The notes under the pieces are model-generated. The model was given only the letters and a program-made list of their open reading frames with translations, did no database searches and was not told the origin of the DNA. DNA of 64,000 bases from Ectothiorhodospiraceae bacterium (GTDB taxonomy: Bacteria > Pseudomonadota > Gammaproteobacteria > XJ16 > Halofilaceae): assembly GCA_007134775.1 (NCBI GenBank), contig SLKC01000009.1, positions 1 through 64,000 on the forward strand, read 5' to 3'. A program made the position numbers and the translations under genes. This document shows positions 16,682 to 25,835 of the stretch, piece by piece; the first letter of the stretch is position 1; every line of letters begins with the position of its first letter.

Positions 16682-18928
16682 CTAGAACTGGTGTCCCAGG
16701 ACCAGGTAGCCGCTGTCGTTACCCTGATCGGTGCGCCCCCAGGCGAGAAACAGCGGGCCCAGCAGGGTATCCGTGGCCGCGATGAGGGTGCCACTGGCGA
16801 TCAGGTCGGAGGTATCGCGCTCGTCGCGATCGTCCCAAGTATTGCCGGCTTCGATGGCACCGCCGAGAAAGACGGGCAGGCCGCCCACGGTGCGATAGCC
16901 GGCGAACTCACGCAGGTAGACCACCTGGCCGAGCACCACCTCGCTGCCCGTCAGCTCGTCGCGCTGGAAGCCGCCCAGATTGAGGAACCCGCCCAGGGTC
17001 TGGAGGGCCTCCACGGGCGGCTCCTCGGTCCCCCGCGTGGTGCCGGCGCGGACCCCGAAGATCCAGCGACTGCGTCGGTGGGACAGGGCAGTGGTGGCGT
17101 CGACCGTGATGCGCTCGAAGCGGTCGTCGGCGCCGAGCCGGGGACTGCTGCGCCGCCATTCGACGGCGGCGCTGCTGCCGCGCCCCGGAAAACCGGCGTG
17201 ATCCAGGCTGTCCCAGCGTAGATGCGAGATGGCACGCCCGGTGCTGAAGCGCCGGTCGGGGATCGCCGCGGGGCCAACGAGGCGCTCGGTCTCGGCCCGA
17301 CCGCCCTCGATGCCCGCGCGGAGTTCGGCGTTGGGCCCCAGTTCACGGCCCACGTGGAGGCCGAATTCACCCCGGGTGAACCGGACAGCGCCGATTCGCT
17401 CGCCTTCGGCAAAGAGGTCAAGGTCGCGTCGCGAGAACGTCAGCCGTGATGCGCCGAACCAGGGCGAGCCGGCACCGAGTGGCTGCCAGAACTCGCCGGC
17501 GATGCGTGGATTGCTGCCCAGTTCGAGATCGCCCTGGAGTTCCGCGCCCCACGGGTTGACCTCGGTGAGCAGATAGCTGGCGCCGGCGCGGAAGCTGGAG
17601 CGGGTGTCGAAGTCGTCCTCGATCGCGAGACCGAAGCGCAGGTAGGCCGGCCCCCAGGACTGGGGCACGGCGACGAGGTCGAGGCGAGCCCTGCCATCGT
17701 CCAGCGAGTGCAGGCGATAATCCACCCGCTCGAAATAGCCCAGCCCGTGGATCCGGTCGATCGATCGGTTGAGCGCTTCGCGGTCGAGCGGTTCCCCCGG
17801 TTCGATGGCCAGATGGCGCAGCAGAACGCGGTCGTCGAGCGTGGAGCGGTTGTCGAGCCGGATCTCCGCTATCACGGGCTCGGCAGGCCGGGTCTCGGGG
17901 CGCAGACGCGCCAGGTGGCGGGCATGCGCCTGCGCGGGCAGGGCGAGGTCGGCGAGTTCGGGCGCCGCTCGCCGGGCGCGCTGCGCGCCCATTGCGATGG
18001 CCCGCTCGGCCGCGCCGAAATCGGTAGCGCTGATATCGTCGACATCGACGCGGATATAGGCATCGCCGGCGTCGAGCGTGCTCACGGAGGCAAGTACGTT
18101 GCGTCGCACCAGGACGTTGATGGCTTGATCCATCACCCCAAAGGGGCCGGTGAGGTCGGCCTCTCGCGGTCGGCTGCGGCCGACGTCGACGGCGATGATG
18201 ACGTCGGCGCCGAGCGCCCGCGCCGCCTCGACGGGCAGGTTGGCGCGCAGGGCGCCATCAACGAGCAGGTGTCCATCCCAGTCCACCGGCGCGACGACGC
18301 CCGGGATGGCCATGCTCGCGCGGATGGCAAGGGCGAGGTCGCCCGTTCGGGGGGTTACCGGCTCGCCGGTGCGCAGGTCGGCCGCTACGGCGCGGAAGGG
18401 GATGGCGAGATCGTCAAAATCCTCGACCAGGCCCGCCGGGCCGAGGTGCTCCCGCAGTAGTTGGGTGAGGCGCTGCCCCTGGATTGCACCGCGGGGGAGT
18501 TCGAAGCCGTCGAAGCCGATGCCGAGACCGATCTGACCGGCGAGTTCGCGGTCGTCGCGCTTGCGGCGCATGCTGCGCAGTGCCCGTGGGCTCTGGTCGC
18601 GGAAGGCCGCGGCCCAGTCGATTTCGTGCGCGGCGGTCTCGAGCTCGGCCGGGCTGTTTCCGGCGGCGTAGAGGCCGCCGACCACGGCACCCATGCTGGT
18701 GCCGACCACGAGATCGATCGGCACCCCCTGCGCCTCCAGGGCCTGCAGGACGCCGATGTGGGCGAAGCCCTTCGCCCCGCCACCGCTGAGCACAAGTCCG
18801 ACGGTCGGTCGATCGGCTGGTGGCTCGTCGGCGGCCGTAGTGGCTTGTGCGGCCGACGCGCCGGCGACGGCCATGCCGAGCACCGCCAGCGCCGTGCCCG
18901 CCCAGCGCAGCGTGGCGGCTGCGCTCAG
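16682..18928 (-). CDS. Patatin-like phospholipase with POTRA and outer-membrane barrel (PlpD-like)
   Basis: About 748 residues in three parts. The patatin domain follows a signal sequence ending ASAAQA and has the oxyanion motif SGGGAKG (48-54), nucleophile motif GTSMG (Ser 78) and the catalytic Asp in VDGALRANLP near 235. A POTRA-like repeat follows at about 355-425. The last 320 residues form a BamA/TpsB-like barrel ending LGHQF, a BAM-recognised C-terminus. This is the type Vd autotransporter plan; such lipases are secreted across or displayed on the outer membrane. No ATG, GTG or TTG gives a complete signal peptide. CTG at 18928, overlapping the upstream stop as CTGA and preceded by GGGG, gives a good one, so I propose a CTG start by translational coupling. 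GTG further inside is possible but would shorten the signal peptide. Confidence 0.82.
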   Translation of the reverse strand: MSAAATLRWAGTALAVLGMAVAGASAAQATTAADEPPADRPTVGLVLSGGGAKGFAHIGVLQALEAQGVPIDLVVGTSMGAVVGGLYAAGNSPAELETAAHEIDWAAAFRDQSPRALRSMRRKRDDRELAGQIGLGIGFDGFELPRGAIQGQRLTQLLREHLGPAGLVEDFDDLAIPFRAVAADLRTGEPVTPRTGDLALAIRASMAIPGVVAPVDWDGHLLVDGALRANLPVEAARALGADVIIAVDVGRSRPREADLTGPFGVMDQAINVLVRRNVLASVSTLDAGDAYIRVDVDDISATDFGAAERAIAMGAQRARRAAPELADLALPAQAHARHLARLRPETRPAEPVIAEIRLDNRSTLDDRVLLRHLAIEPGEPLDREALNRSIDRIHGLGYFERVDYRLHSLDDGRARLDLVAVPQSWGPAYLRFGLAIEDDFDTRSSFRAGASYLLTEVNPWGAELQGDLELGSNPRIAGEFWQPLGAGSPWFGASRLTFSRRDLDLFAEGERIGAVRFTRGEFGLHVGRELGPNAELRAGIEGGRAETERLVGPAAIPDRRFSTGRAISHLRWDSLDHAGFPGRGSSAAVEWRRSSPRLGADDRFERITVDATTALSHRRSRWIFGVRAGTTRGTEEPPVEALQTLGGFLNLGGFQRDELTGSEVVLGQVVYLREFAGYRTVGGLPVFLGGAIEAGNTWDDRDERDTSDLIASGTLIAATDTLLGPLFLAWGRTDQGNDSGYLVLGHQF

Positions 18929-19377
18929 CGGTCGACCCCGGGGTCGGCGTAGCCGAGTTCGCGTGCGCGCAGCAGGATGGCCTCGTGGTCGAGCGCTTCC
19001 CACGTCGCCCCGATGGGCTGCGTCATGATCATCTGCCAGATCTGTAGCGGGACCCGGTATCCGGAGCGGCGATGCCCGCGCCGACCCACGGCGGTGGCGG
19101 CACCGACATCGTCGATCGGGCCGATCGATGCGTAATCGCGCACCATCTCGGTGACCGCACGGATCAACTCGTCGTGCTCCACCGTGGTGCGCCAGTCGGT
19201 CGGGATCTCGATCCACTCGAGGCGTCCACGCCGCACGCGGCGCCATTCCGGGGCGATCTCCTCGAGCAGCAGATCGCGGGCGCGAGGTTCGTGCTCGCCG
19301 TCACGCCAGTACCAGCCGCGGCTGTTGCGTCGCAGGGCCCCATTGAGTTCGGTGATTTCGGGTGGCCGATAGCTCAT
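18925..19377 (-). CDS. Hypothetical protein coupled to the patatin gene
   Basis: A 150-residue soluble protein I do not recognise. It is rich in Arg, Trp and Glu, with no signal peptide or membrane helix. Notable stretches are NSRGWYWRDGEHEPRARDLL near the N-terminus and IWQMIMTQPIGATWEALDHE near the C-terminus. Its stop overlaps the proposed start of the patatin gene, so the two are transcribed together and possibly translationally coupled. The ATG at 19377 begins 134 bases from the divergent efflux adaptor. Confidence 0.65.
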   Translation of the reverse strand: MSYRPPEITELNGALRRNSRGWYWRDGEHEPRARDLLLEEIAPEWRRVRRGRLEWIEIPTDWRTTVEHDELIRAVTEMVRDYASIGPIDDVGAATAVGRRGHRRSGYRVPLQIWQMIMTQPIGATWEALDHEAILLRARELGYADPGVDR

Positions 19378-19511
19378 TGCGTTCGCCTGCTAAGGACGGT
19401 CGATCGTTTGCACATTAGGGTACGAAAGTTGATAGCCTGTCGCCAGACAATCCGATCCGCGGCCGAAGTGGGTCGGTTACCGCCGGCCATTGGCCGCTCT
19501 GCACCCTCTCC

Positions 19512-20621
19512 GTGACGCCCGCGATGCCCTCGTCCCCGCTCCGCCTGGTTCCATGCGTCGGCCGCCGACGAACCCTTCCCCGCTGCGTGGCGACCCTCGC
19601 TGCGTTACTCCTGCTGACCGCCTGCACCGGCGCCGATGAAACCGACGGGGCGGCGGCGCAGGAGGAGGCGACGGCGGTGGCGGCGGTCGAGATCCAGCCG
19701 CGGGATCTGTCACGCGAGCTCGCCGTCTCGGCGACGGTGGAGCCGCGACGGACCATCCGGGTGGCAAGTCGGGCCACGGGGACGCTCGACGCGGTGGGCC
19801 CGGAGATCGGTGACCGCGTCGCCGCCGATGACGTGCTTGCTCGGGTGAACCGCGACGAGCAGCGCGCCGAGCTGCAACGCGCGCGCTCCCGCGTCGAGGA
19901 CGCCGAACTGGCGTATGAACGCTCCCGCGAGCTGCGTGAGCGCGAGTCGATCAGTGCGGCCGAGTATGAGCGTACGCGCATCGACCTCGCCATCGCGCGC
20001 AGCGAACAGCTACTGCATGCCACCCGGGTGGAGTACGGGCGTGTGCGCGCCCCGCGTGATGGCGTTGTCAGCGCGCGCGCTGTCGAGCCGGGCGAGGCCG
20101 TCGCTTCGGAGGATACACTGCTCGAACTCGTGTCGATGGACCATCTGGTGATTCGGCCCGGGATCTCGGAGCGCGACGTGGGTGATCTGGAGCGGGGCCA
20201 GACGGTGCCGATCCGCATCGATGCGCTGCCCGACGACGTCATCGAGGGACGCGTCGCCCGCATCTTCCCGACCGCAGAGCGCGATAGCCGCCAGGTGACG
20301 GTGGAGATCGACCTGCCCCCCGATGCGGCGGACAACGGCATCCGTCCGGGTTATCTCGCCCGTATCCGCATGCCTGTCGATCACCGCCCCGATGCGCTCG
20401 CGGTGCCGGCCGAATCGATCGGCGAGGACGAGGAGGGTGAGCCCTACGTCTACGTCATTGATGACGAGGAGTTGGTGCGGCGAACCGTCGAACGCGGCGT
20501 CGCGCGCGGCGGTTGGACCGAGATCCGTGCGGGGCTCGAGGTCGGCGAGGTGGTGCTCGCCAGCAATCCGCTCGACAGGGTGGCGGGCGAGCGCGTACGC
20601 ATCGTCGGCTGGCGGGGCTGA
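19512..20621 (+). CDS. RND efflux periplasmic adaptor lipoprotein (second pump)
   Basis: A 369-residue adaptor of the HlyD/MFP family. The lipoprotein signal has lipobox LLTAC near residue 38, an unusually late position that suggests the true start may be ATG 19524 or a later codon. Lipoyl halves (ASRATGTLDAVGPEIGDRV and VRAPRDGVVSARAVEPGEAV) flank a short helical hairpin (LQRARSRVEDAELAYERSR). The C-terminus is a small barrel and membrane-proximal domain. The cognate pump follows eight bases after the stop. No outer-membrane channel gene is adjacent. It is about as long as the first adaptor, but its coiled-coil is shorter and its linker differs, so this is a distinct pump rather than a recent duplicate. 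Confidence 0.85.
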   Translation: MTPAMPSSPLRLVPCVGRRRTLPRCVATLAALLLLTACTGADETDGAAAQEEATAVAAVEIQPRDLSRELAVSATVEPRRTIRVASRATGTLDAVGPEIGDRVAADDVLARVNRDEQRAELQRARSRVEDAELAYERSRELRERESISAAEYERTRIDLAIARSEQLLHATRVEYGRVRAPRDGVVSARAVEPGEAVASEDTLLELVSMDHLVIRPGISERDVGDLERGQTVPIRIDALPDDVIEGRVARIFPTAERDSRQVTVEIDLPPDAADNGIRPGYLARIRMPVDHRPDALAVPAESIGEDEEGEPYVYVIDDEELVRRTVERGVARGGWTEIRAGLEVGEVVLASNPLDRVAGERVRIVGWRG

Positions 20622-20629
20622 TTGCGGTG

Positions 20630-23600
20630 ATGCAGCGGGGCTCGCGCCAGCGCGGCGGTCCTGCCGGGCTCGCCATCCGGCGACCCGTCGGCACCCTCGC
20701 CATCGCCTCCGTGGTTGTCGTCCTCGGTCTGTTCTTCGTCGAGCGCCTGCCGGTCGATCTGCTGCCGAACATCGAGTACCCGCACCTGCGGGTGACGGTG
20801 AACTACCCCGGTACGGCGCCCGAGGTCATGGAGGACCAGGTCACGCGCGTGCTCGAGCAGAACCTGGCGGCGACGGAGAACCTCGAGCGCATCTACAGCC
20901 GCGCCTCGGAGGGCCGGACCAACGTCAATCTGCTGTTCAATTACGGCACGAACCTCGACCTCGCCCTGCAGGATGCCTCGCGCCATCTGGAGCTGGCCCG
21001 GACGCAGTTGCCGAGCGATATCGAGCCGCCGCGGCTGTACAAGTTCGATCCATCGCAGGATCCGGTCTGGCAGGCCGGCTTCTCCTCGCCCGTGCGCTCC
21101 GAGGTCGAGGTCCGCGACTGGGTCGAGCACGAGCTCACGCCGCAGTTGCTGGCGCTGGAAGGAGCGTCCGGGGTCGAGGCGGCGGGCGGCATGGTCCGCG
21201 AGATGGAGGTGATTCTCGACCAACAGCGCCTGGCCTCGTACGACCTGGTGTTGCGTGATGTCCTCGACCGTGTGGCCGCCGGCAACGTCGATATGGCGGC
21301 CGGCTGGCTCACTTCCGAGACCTTCGACGTGATGGCGAAGACGGACGCGCTGTTCGGCTCTGCAGAGGAGATCGGCGAGACACGCCTCTCCCTGCCCGGC
21401 AGCGACGGTCGCCGGATCCCGCTGTCCGAGGTCGCCAACGTCCGCGATGGCCATCGCGAGCAGCGTCTGTGGACACGCCTCAATGGCACACCGGCCTCGC
21501 AGGTGTCGGTGTTCAAACTCCCGGAGGCCAATACCGTCGATGTGGTCGACGATGTCCAGTCAACCATGGCGAGCCTGGAGCGATCCGGCTTTATTCCGGA
21601 AGACATCGAGTACGAGGCGGTGCGCGACCCCGCCTACTTCATTCGCGGCGCGATCCAGGCGGTCGGCACGGCGGCGGCGATCGGTGGACTGCTCGCCATG
21701 GCCGTCGTGTTCGTCTTCCTCGGGAGTCTGCGCAAGAGCTTCGTCATCGGCCTGTCGATCCCCATCGCGATTCTGGCGACGTTCGCCATGATGGGTATGG
21801 GCGGACTGACGCTGAACGTGATCAGCCTCGGCGGGCTCGCGCTCGGCGTCGGGCTGCTGCTCGACAATGCCATCGTCATGCTCGAGAACATCTACCGCCA
21901 CCGCGAGGCGTTGCGGCGGCCGCCCGATGATGCGGCGCGCGAGGGGGCGCGCGAGGTCGTCTCGGCGATTACCGCGGGGACAATGACCAACCTCGCCGCG
22001 GTCCTGCCTTTCCTGCTGGTCACCGGCATCGCTGCGCTCATCTTCCGGGAGATGATCCTGACCATCGCCTTTGCCATGCTCGCCACACTGGCCGTGGCGC
22101 TGACACTGGTGCCCATGCTCGCGGCACAGCTCGCGCGTGTGCGCTTTGCTTCCGGTCTCGATCGCAGCATGCCGCTGCGCGCCTTCAACCGGGGACTGGG
22201 CTGGCTCCGCGGACGCTACCGGCGGTTGCTGCCGCGCGTGCTGCGCTGGCGTTGGGGCGTGATCGCTGCCGCGGTACTCGCGTTCTTCGGTGCCGTGCAG
22301 GTCACCGGCGATCTGGGCCAGGAGTTCCTGCCCCAGGTCGATGACGGCAACGTCTTTGTCCACATCTCGTTGGCGCCGGGTACGCCGCCGCAGGCCACGG
22401 ATGAGGCCAAGCGCCAGGCAGAGGCCGTCATCGACGAGATGTCGCATGTCGAGAGCGTGTTCACGATGGTCGGCGGCCACCTCGGTGGCGGCATCATCAA
22501 CGAACGGCCAGGTACGGCACGCAGCACGGTCCAGCTCACGTCGGCGAGCGAGCGGCCGCAGATGTCGGCCGGCGAGTGGGTGGACGAGCTGCAGCAACGA
22601 CTTGCGGCACTCGATCTGCCCGGTGCGACGATCACCGTGCGTCCGCCGAGCATCGATGGTCTCCAGTTCACACTGACTGGCGATGACCTGTCGATCGGCG
22701 TCGTCGGTGAGGACATCCGCGAGATGCGCCGCCATGCCCGCGAACTCGCGGGGCAGTTGCAGGGCATCGAAGGCCTGGAGGGGGTGGAGCTGGCGCGTGA
22801 GGACGAGAGCCCGTTGATGCGGGTACGGGTCGACCGCGAGCGCGCCGCCGATCTCGGTCTCGATGTCACCGAGGTGGGCGAATCCCTGCGCGCGGCCGTC
22901 GACGGCGAGGTCGTCACGCAGTTCCGCAGTCGCAACCGCGAATACGATGTCCGCGTACGCCTGCCGCGTGACCAGGTGCGCGACCAGGATACGCTGTCGA
23001 GCCTGCTGCTCTTTCGCGAAGAGGGCCGGCCTGTGCAGTTGGGCGATGTCGCCGAGTTCCACCTGGGGGAGGGGCCGGCGCATATCGAGCGCGAGAACCA
23101 GAGCCGGATCGTGCGCGTGAACGGCACAATCAACACCCGCGTGACGGACACAGGTACGGTGATGTCGGCGGTCGACGAGCGCATCGCCGGCTTCGATTTG
23201 CCCGACGACTACACTCTGTTGATCGGCGGCGAGTGGGAGACCATCCAGGAGACGCGCGAGGAACTCGGGCTGGTGATCACGCTTGCGATCTTCCTGGTCT
23301 TCGTTGTGCTGGCGGTACAGTACGAGCGCCTGAGCAATCCGTTGGTGATCCTGGCCGCCGCGCCGCTGGCGCTGATCGGTGTCGTCGGCATGCTGGCGCT
23401 GACGGCGACGCCGCTGTCGACCCCCGTGATGGTCGGCACCATCCTGCTGATCGGCATCGTCGTGAACAACGCCATCCTGCTCGTCGAATACATCGAGCTC
23501 GGCCGGCGCGAGCGCGGGCTGGGCACCGTACGCGCGATCGTGGCCGCCGGCACCATCCGTCTGCGGCCGATCCTGATGACCACGCTGACCACGGTGCTGG

Positions 23601-23809
23601 GGATGACGCCACTCGCGCTGGGCCTGGGGGAGGGTACGGAGATCATGCGGCCGCTGGCCCTGAGCGTTGCGGGTGGCCTGCTGGTCGCGATGGTGCTGAC
23701 GCTGTTCGTGGTGCCCGGTCTCTACCTGATCGTGAGCCGCGCCGGGGAGGCGATGCACCGCTGGCTGGTCGGTTCGGGCGCGACTTCGGCGCGGGCCTCG
23801 TCCGGTTGA
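20630..23809 (+). CDS. RND efflux pump, inner-membrane subunit (second pump)
   Basis: A 1059-residue RND transporter. The N-terminal motif (VDLLPNIEYPHLRVTVNYPG), two periplasmic porter regions and about twelve helices are present. Helix 4 carries LLLDNAIVMLEN with Asp 412 followed by Asn 413, where AcrB has Asp-Asp; one carboxylate of the proton relay is thus replaced. The Asp-Asn form is common in a subgroup of RND permeases, so function need not be lost. The start ATG 20630 follows the adaptor stop by eight bases; the frame extends upstream inside the adaptor gene and that extension is not coding. The low similarity between the two pumps suggests different substrate ranges. Confidence 0.88.
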   Translation: MQRGSRQRGGPAGLAIRRPVGTLAIASVVVVLGLFFVERLPVDLLPNIEYPHLRVTVNYPGTAPEVMEDQVTRVLEQNLAATENLERIYSRASEGRTNVNLLFNYGTNLDLALQDASRHLELARTQLPSDIEPPRLYKFDPSQDPVWQAGFSSPVRSEVEVRDWVEHELTPQLLALEGASGVEAAGGMVREMEVILDQQRLASYDLVLRDVLDRVAAGNVDMAAGWLTSETFDVMAKTDALFGSAEEIGETRLSLPGSDGRRIPLSEVANVRDGHREQRLWTRLNGTPASQVSVFKLPEANTVDVVDDVQSTMASLERSGFIPEDIEYEAVRDPAYFIRGAIQAVGTAAAIGGLLAMAVVFVFLGSLRKSFVIGLSIPIAILATFAMMGMGGLTLNVISLGGLALGVGLLLDNAIVMLENIYRHREALRRPPDDAAREGAREVVSAITAGTMTNLAAVLPFLLVTGIAALIFREMILTIAFAMLATLAVALTLVPMLAAQLARVRFASGLDRSMPLRAFNRGLGWLRGRYRRLLPRVLRWRWGVIAAAVLAFFGAVQVTGDLGQEFLPQVDDGNVFVHISLAPGTPPQATDEAKRQAEAVIDEMSHVESVFTMVGGHLGGGIINERPGTARSTVQLTSASERPQMSAGEWVDELQQRLAALDLPGATITVRPPSIDGLQFTLTGDDLSIGVVGEDIREMRRHARELAGQLQGIEGLEGVELAREDESPLMRVRVDRERAADLGLDVTEVGESLRAAVDGEVVTQFRSRNREYDVRVRLPRDQVRDQDTLSSLLLFREEGRPVQLGDVAEFHLGEGPAHIERENQSRIVRVNGTINTRVTDTGTVMSAVDERIAGFDLPDDYTLLIGGEWETIQETREELGLVITLAIFLVFVVLAVQYERLSNPLVILAAAPLALIGVVGMLALTATPLSTPVMVGTILLIGIVVNNAILLVEYIELGRRERGLGTVRAIVAAGTIRLRPILMTTLTTVLGMTPLALGLGEGTEIMRPLALSVAGGLLVAMVLTLFVVPGLYLIVSRAGEAMHRWLVGSGATSARASSG

Positions 23810-23850
23810 CCGCAGCGTTGGGCTTAGTCCAGCGATCGCGCAGTCTCGGC

Positions 23851-24435
23851 TCAGTCCTCGTCGCGCTCAAGCAGCAGGTCGACGTAGACCTCGGTCTCGC
23901 GGCCGATGTCGCCATCCTTGACCCACTCTTCCTCGCCGACGTCCCAGTCGAGCGGTTCCATCGTCAGACCACCCTCCATGACGGCGGTCACGGCACCGTT
24001 GACCTGCGCGGTATTGCCGTCCTCTTCCCAGGTGAACGGCAGCGTCACCTCATGCGTGATGTCGCGGATGGTGAGCTCGCCGTGGGCCTTGTAGGTGTCG
24101 CTGTCGCCTGCTTCGATCGAGGTCGTGCGGAAGTAGGCCCTGGGGAACTCATCGAAATGGAAGAATTCCGGTTCGGCCAGCGCGCGGTCGCGGTCGCGCA
24201 CACCGGTCTCGACGCTGGTGACGTCGATGGTGACATCGAAGGCGGCATTGTCGAGGTCGTCGGCGTTGAAGCGCATCTCGGCCTCGAAGTCGAAGCTGCC
24301 GTCGAACGGGCGGCCCTGTTGCGTTGTGGTGAAACCGAGCACGCTCTCGTCGTGGATGACCTGCCACTCGTGCGCCGCAGCGGCGAGCGGCAGCAGGGCG
24401 ACGATGACAGCGGCGATACTGGGTGCGGACCTCAT
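23851..24435 (-). CDS. YceI family periplasmic protein
   Basis: A 194-residue secreted protein of the YceI lipocalin-like fold, which binds isoprenoid or other lipids in characterised members. It has a signal peptide ending PLAAAAH, then the family pattern VIHDESVLGFTTTQQGRPFDG, a DVTIDVTSVETG strand, the FFHFDEFPRAYFRTT motif, and GELTIRDITHEVTLPFTW. ATG 24435 is preceded by GGGGAGAG and directly abuts the stop of the cytochrome b561 gene, so the two are one transcription unit. The YceI plus cytochrome b561 pairing is common in proteobacteria. Confidence 0.87.
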   Translation of the reverse strand: MRSAPSIAAVIVALLPLAAAAHEWQVIHDESVLGFTTTQQGRPFDGSFDFEAEMRFNADDLDNAAFDVTIDVTSVETGVRDRDRALAEPEFFHFDEFPRAYFRTTSIEAGDSDTYKAHGELTIRDITHEVTLPFTWEEDGNTAQVNGAVTAVMEGGLTMEPLDWDVGEEEWVKDGDIGRETEVYVDLLLERDED

Positions 24436-25017
24436 TTACTCTCCCCGGATGGGATCACTGGCGCGGGTAAACGGCAGCATGCGCACGAGGACAGTGTCGC
24501 CATCGATCATGTGGTGTTTGAGCGCCGCCAGGACGTGCAACACCACTAGCGCGCTGATGGCGACAAAGAGCCAGTAGTGCACCACTGCTGCACCATCCTG
24601 GACGGCGGATTCATCCGCGGATTCCGGGACGATGTTGGGTACCTCGAACAGACCGTAGAGTTCCAGATAGAATCCCGACGCCGAGTGGATCACCCAGCCC
24701 GACAGGGGAAGGGCAACCATCAGGATATACAGGCCGAAGTGGCTCAGGCCCGAGGCGATTCGCTGCCAGCGCGGCATGCCCGGTGGCGGGCGGGGCACGG
24801 GGGTGGCGACGCGCCACAGAATCCGCAATACGACCAGTCCCAGGACCGTGAGGCCCACGGTCTTGTGCCAATAAAAGGCATCCGCCTGCGCGGGTGACAG
24901 CGGTAAACCCGCCGCGTAGATACCCAGCGCGATATTGCCGAGGATCGCGATCGCGATCACCCAGTGCAGGAGCTTGGCGATTGCCCCCCAGTTGGCCGAG
25001 GTGTTGCGCCAGCGCAT
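24436..25017 (-). CDS. Cytochrome b561 family protein
   Basis: A four-helix di-haem inner-membrane protein of 193 residues. Candidate haem ligands are His in KLLHWVIAI (helix 1), FYWHKTVGL (helix 2), GLSHFGLYI (helix 3) and LHVLAALKHHM (helix 4). Family members pass electrons between quinol and periplasmic or superoxide acceptors. A strong GGGAGAG site precedes ATG 25017; the frame is open to 25071 but lacks signals there. The YceI gene directly downstream shares the transcript, and a second YceI gene lies 215 bp upstream on the same strand. Confidence 0.9.
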   Translation of the reverse strand: MRWRNTSANWGAIAKLLHWVIAIAILGNIALGIYAAGLPLSPAQADAFYWHKTVGLTVLGLVVLRILWRVATPVPRPPPGMPRWQRIASGLSHFGLYILMVALPLSGWVIHSASGFYLELYGLFEVPNIVPESADESAVQDGAAVVHYWLFVAISALVVLHVLAALKHHMIDGDTVLVRMLPFTRASDPIRGE

Positions 25018-25232
25018 GTTCTCTCCCTTTCCCCGCCTGCGTGGACCCGGCGGATCCAGCAGCGGTGTCACGCAGGCAACGCCTGCTCACGACGGTACGG
25101 CCCATCTCCGCAGCGCCCGGCGACCGTCTTCCGCACTGCGGTCGAGTCATCGCCGGGCTGCAGGGATACGGGTGGAGCGAAACCGCGCCCCGGTGACAAC
25201 ACCACGAGCAGCCCGGTCCGGCCTGTTCGGAC

Positions 25233-25823
25233 TCAGTCGAGATCGGCCTCGTGGATCATCTCAGAGGAGACCTCGATGGTGACTTCGTCGCCGACCATGG
25301 GGGTGTACATGCCCATGTCGAAATCGCTGCGGAGCACGTCCGTGGCGGCGTCGAATCCGATCGTTCGGTCCCCGGAAATGGGATTCTCGCCGATATTGTT
25401 GATTGTGACATCCAGCGTCACGTCTTGGGTGATTTCGCGCAGCGTCAGCTCGCCCTCGACGCGGTAGCGGTTATCCCCGTCACTGTGGATCGCCGTACTG
25501 CGAAAATGCCCTTCCGGGTAGGTATCGGCTTCGAAGAAGTCCTCGCTCAGCAGGTGCTCCGTAAACTCGGGTCGCCCCGTATCCAGGCCATTGATCGGGA
25601 GCGTCATCTCCAGTTCGCTCGCGGTGGGGTTGTCTTCGTCGAAGTGCAGCGTGCCGCTGACCTCGCGGAAATAGGCGCTGGTGGTCGAGAAACCGAGGTG
25701 GTCCCAACTGAAACGGATCTCGGTGTGGTTCTCGTCGAATACATAGGGTTCGTCCGCCATGGCCAGGGGGGCCGTGACGCTGGCGACAACTCCGGCCGTG
25801 ATCGCTAGTGAGCGTTTGTTCAT
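25233..25823 (-). CDS. YceI family periplasmic protein (second copy)
   Basis: A 196-residue YceI-fold protein with signal peptide ending PLAMA. Family stretches are FSWDHLGFSTTSAYFREVSG, the FFEADTYPEGHFRST motif, and GELTLREITQDVTLDV. It is closer to the classical E. coli YceI pattern than the copy at 23851. It is acidic throughout. GGAG precedes ATG 25823 at a good distance. The intervening 215 bp before the cytochrome gene contain only a small 6-bp stem (25072-25086), so it may be read separately or with the b561-YceI pair. Confidence 0.88.
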   Translation of the reverse strand: MNKRSLAITAGVVASVTAPLAMADEPYVFDENHTEIRFSWDHLGFSTTSAYFREVSGTLHFDEDNPTASELEMTLPINGLDTGRPEFTEHLLSEDFFEADTYPEGHFRSTAIHSDGDNRYRVEGELTLREITQDVTLDVTINNIGENPISGDRTIGFDAATDVLRSDFDMGMYTPMVGDEVTIEVSSEMIHEADLD

Positions 25824-25835
25824 GGTTGAGTCTCC

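Noticed and set aside
21560-23758. Open frame of 732 codons opposite the second RND pump
   Set aside because: Low-complexity His/Arg/Gln/Asp composition; the opposite strand has full RND motifs.
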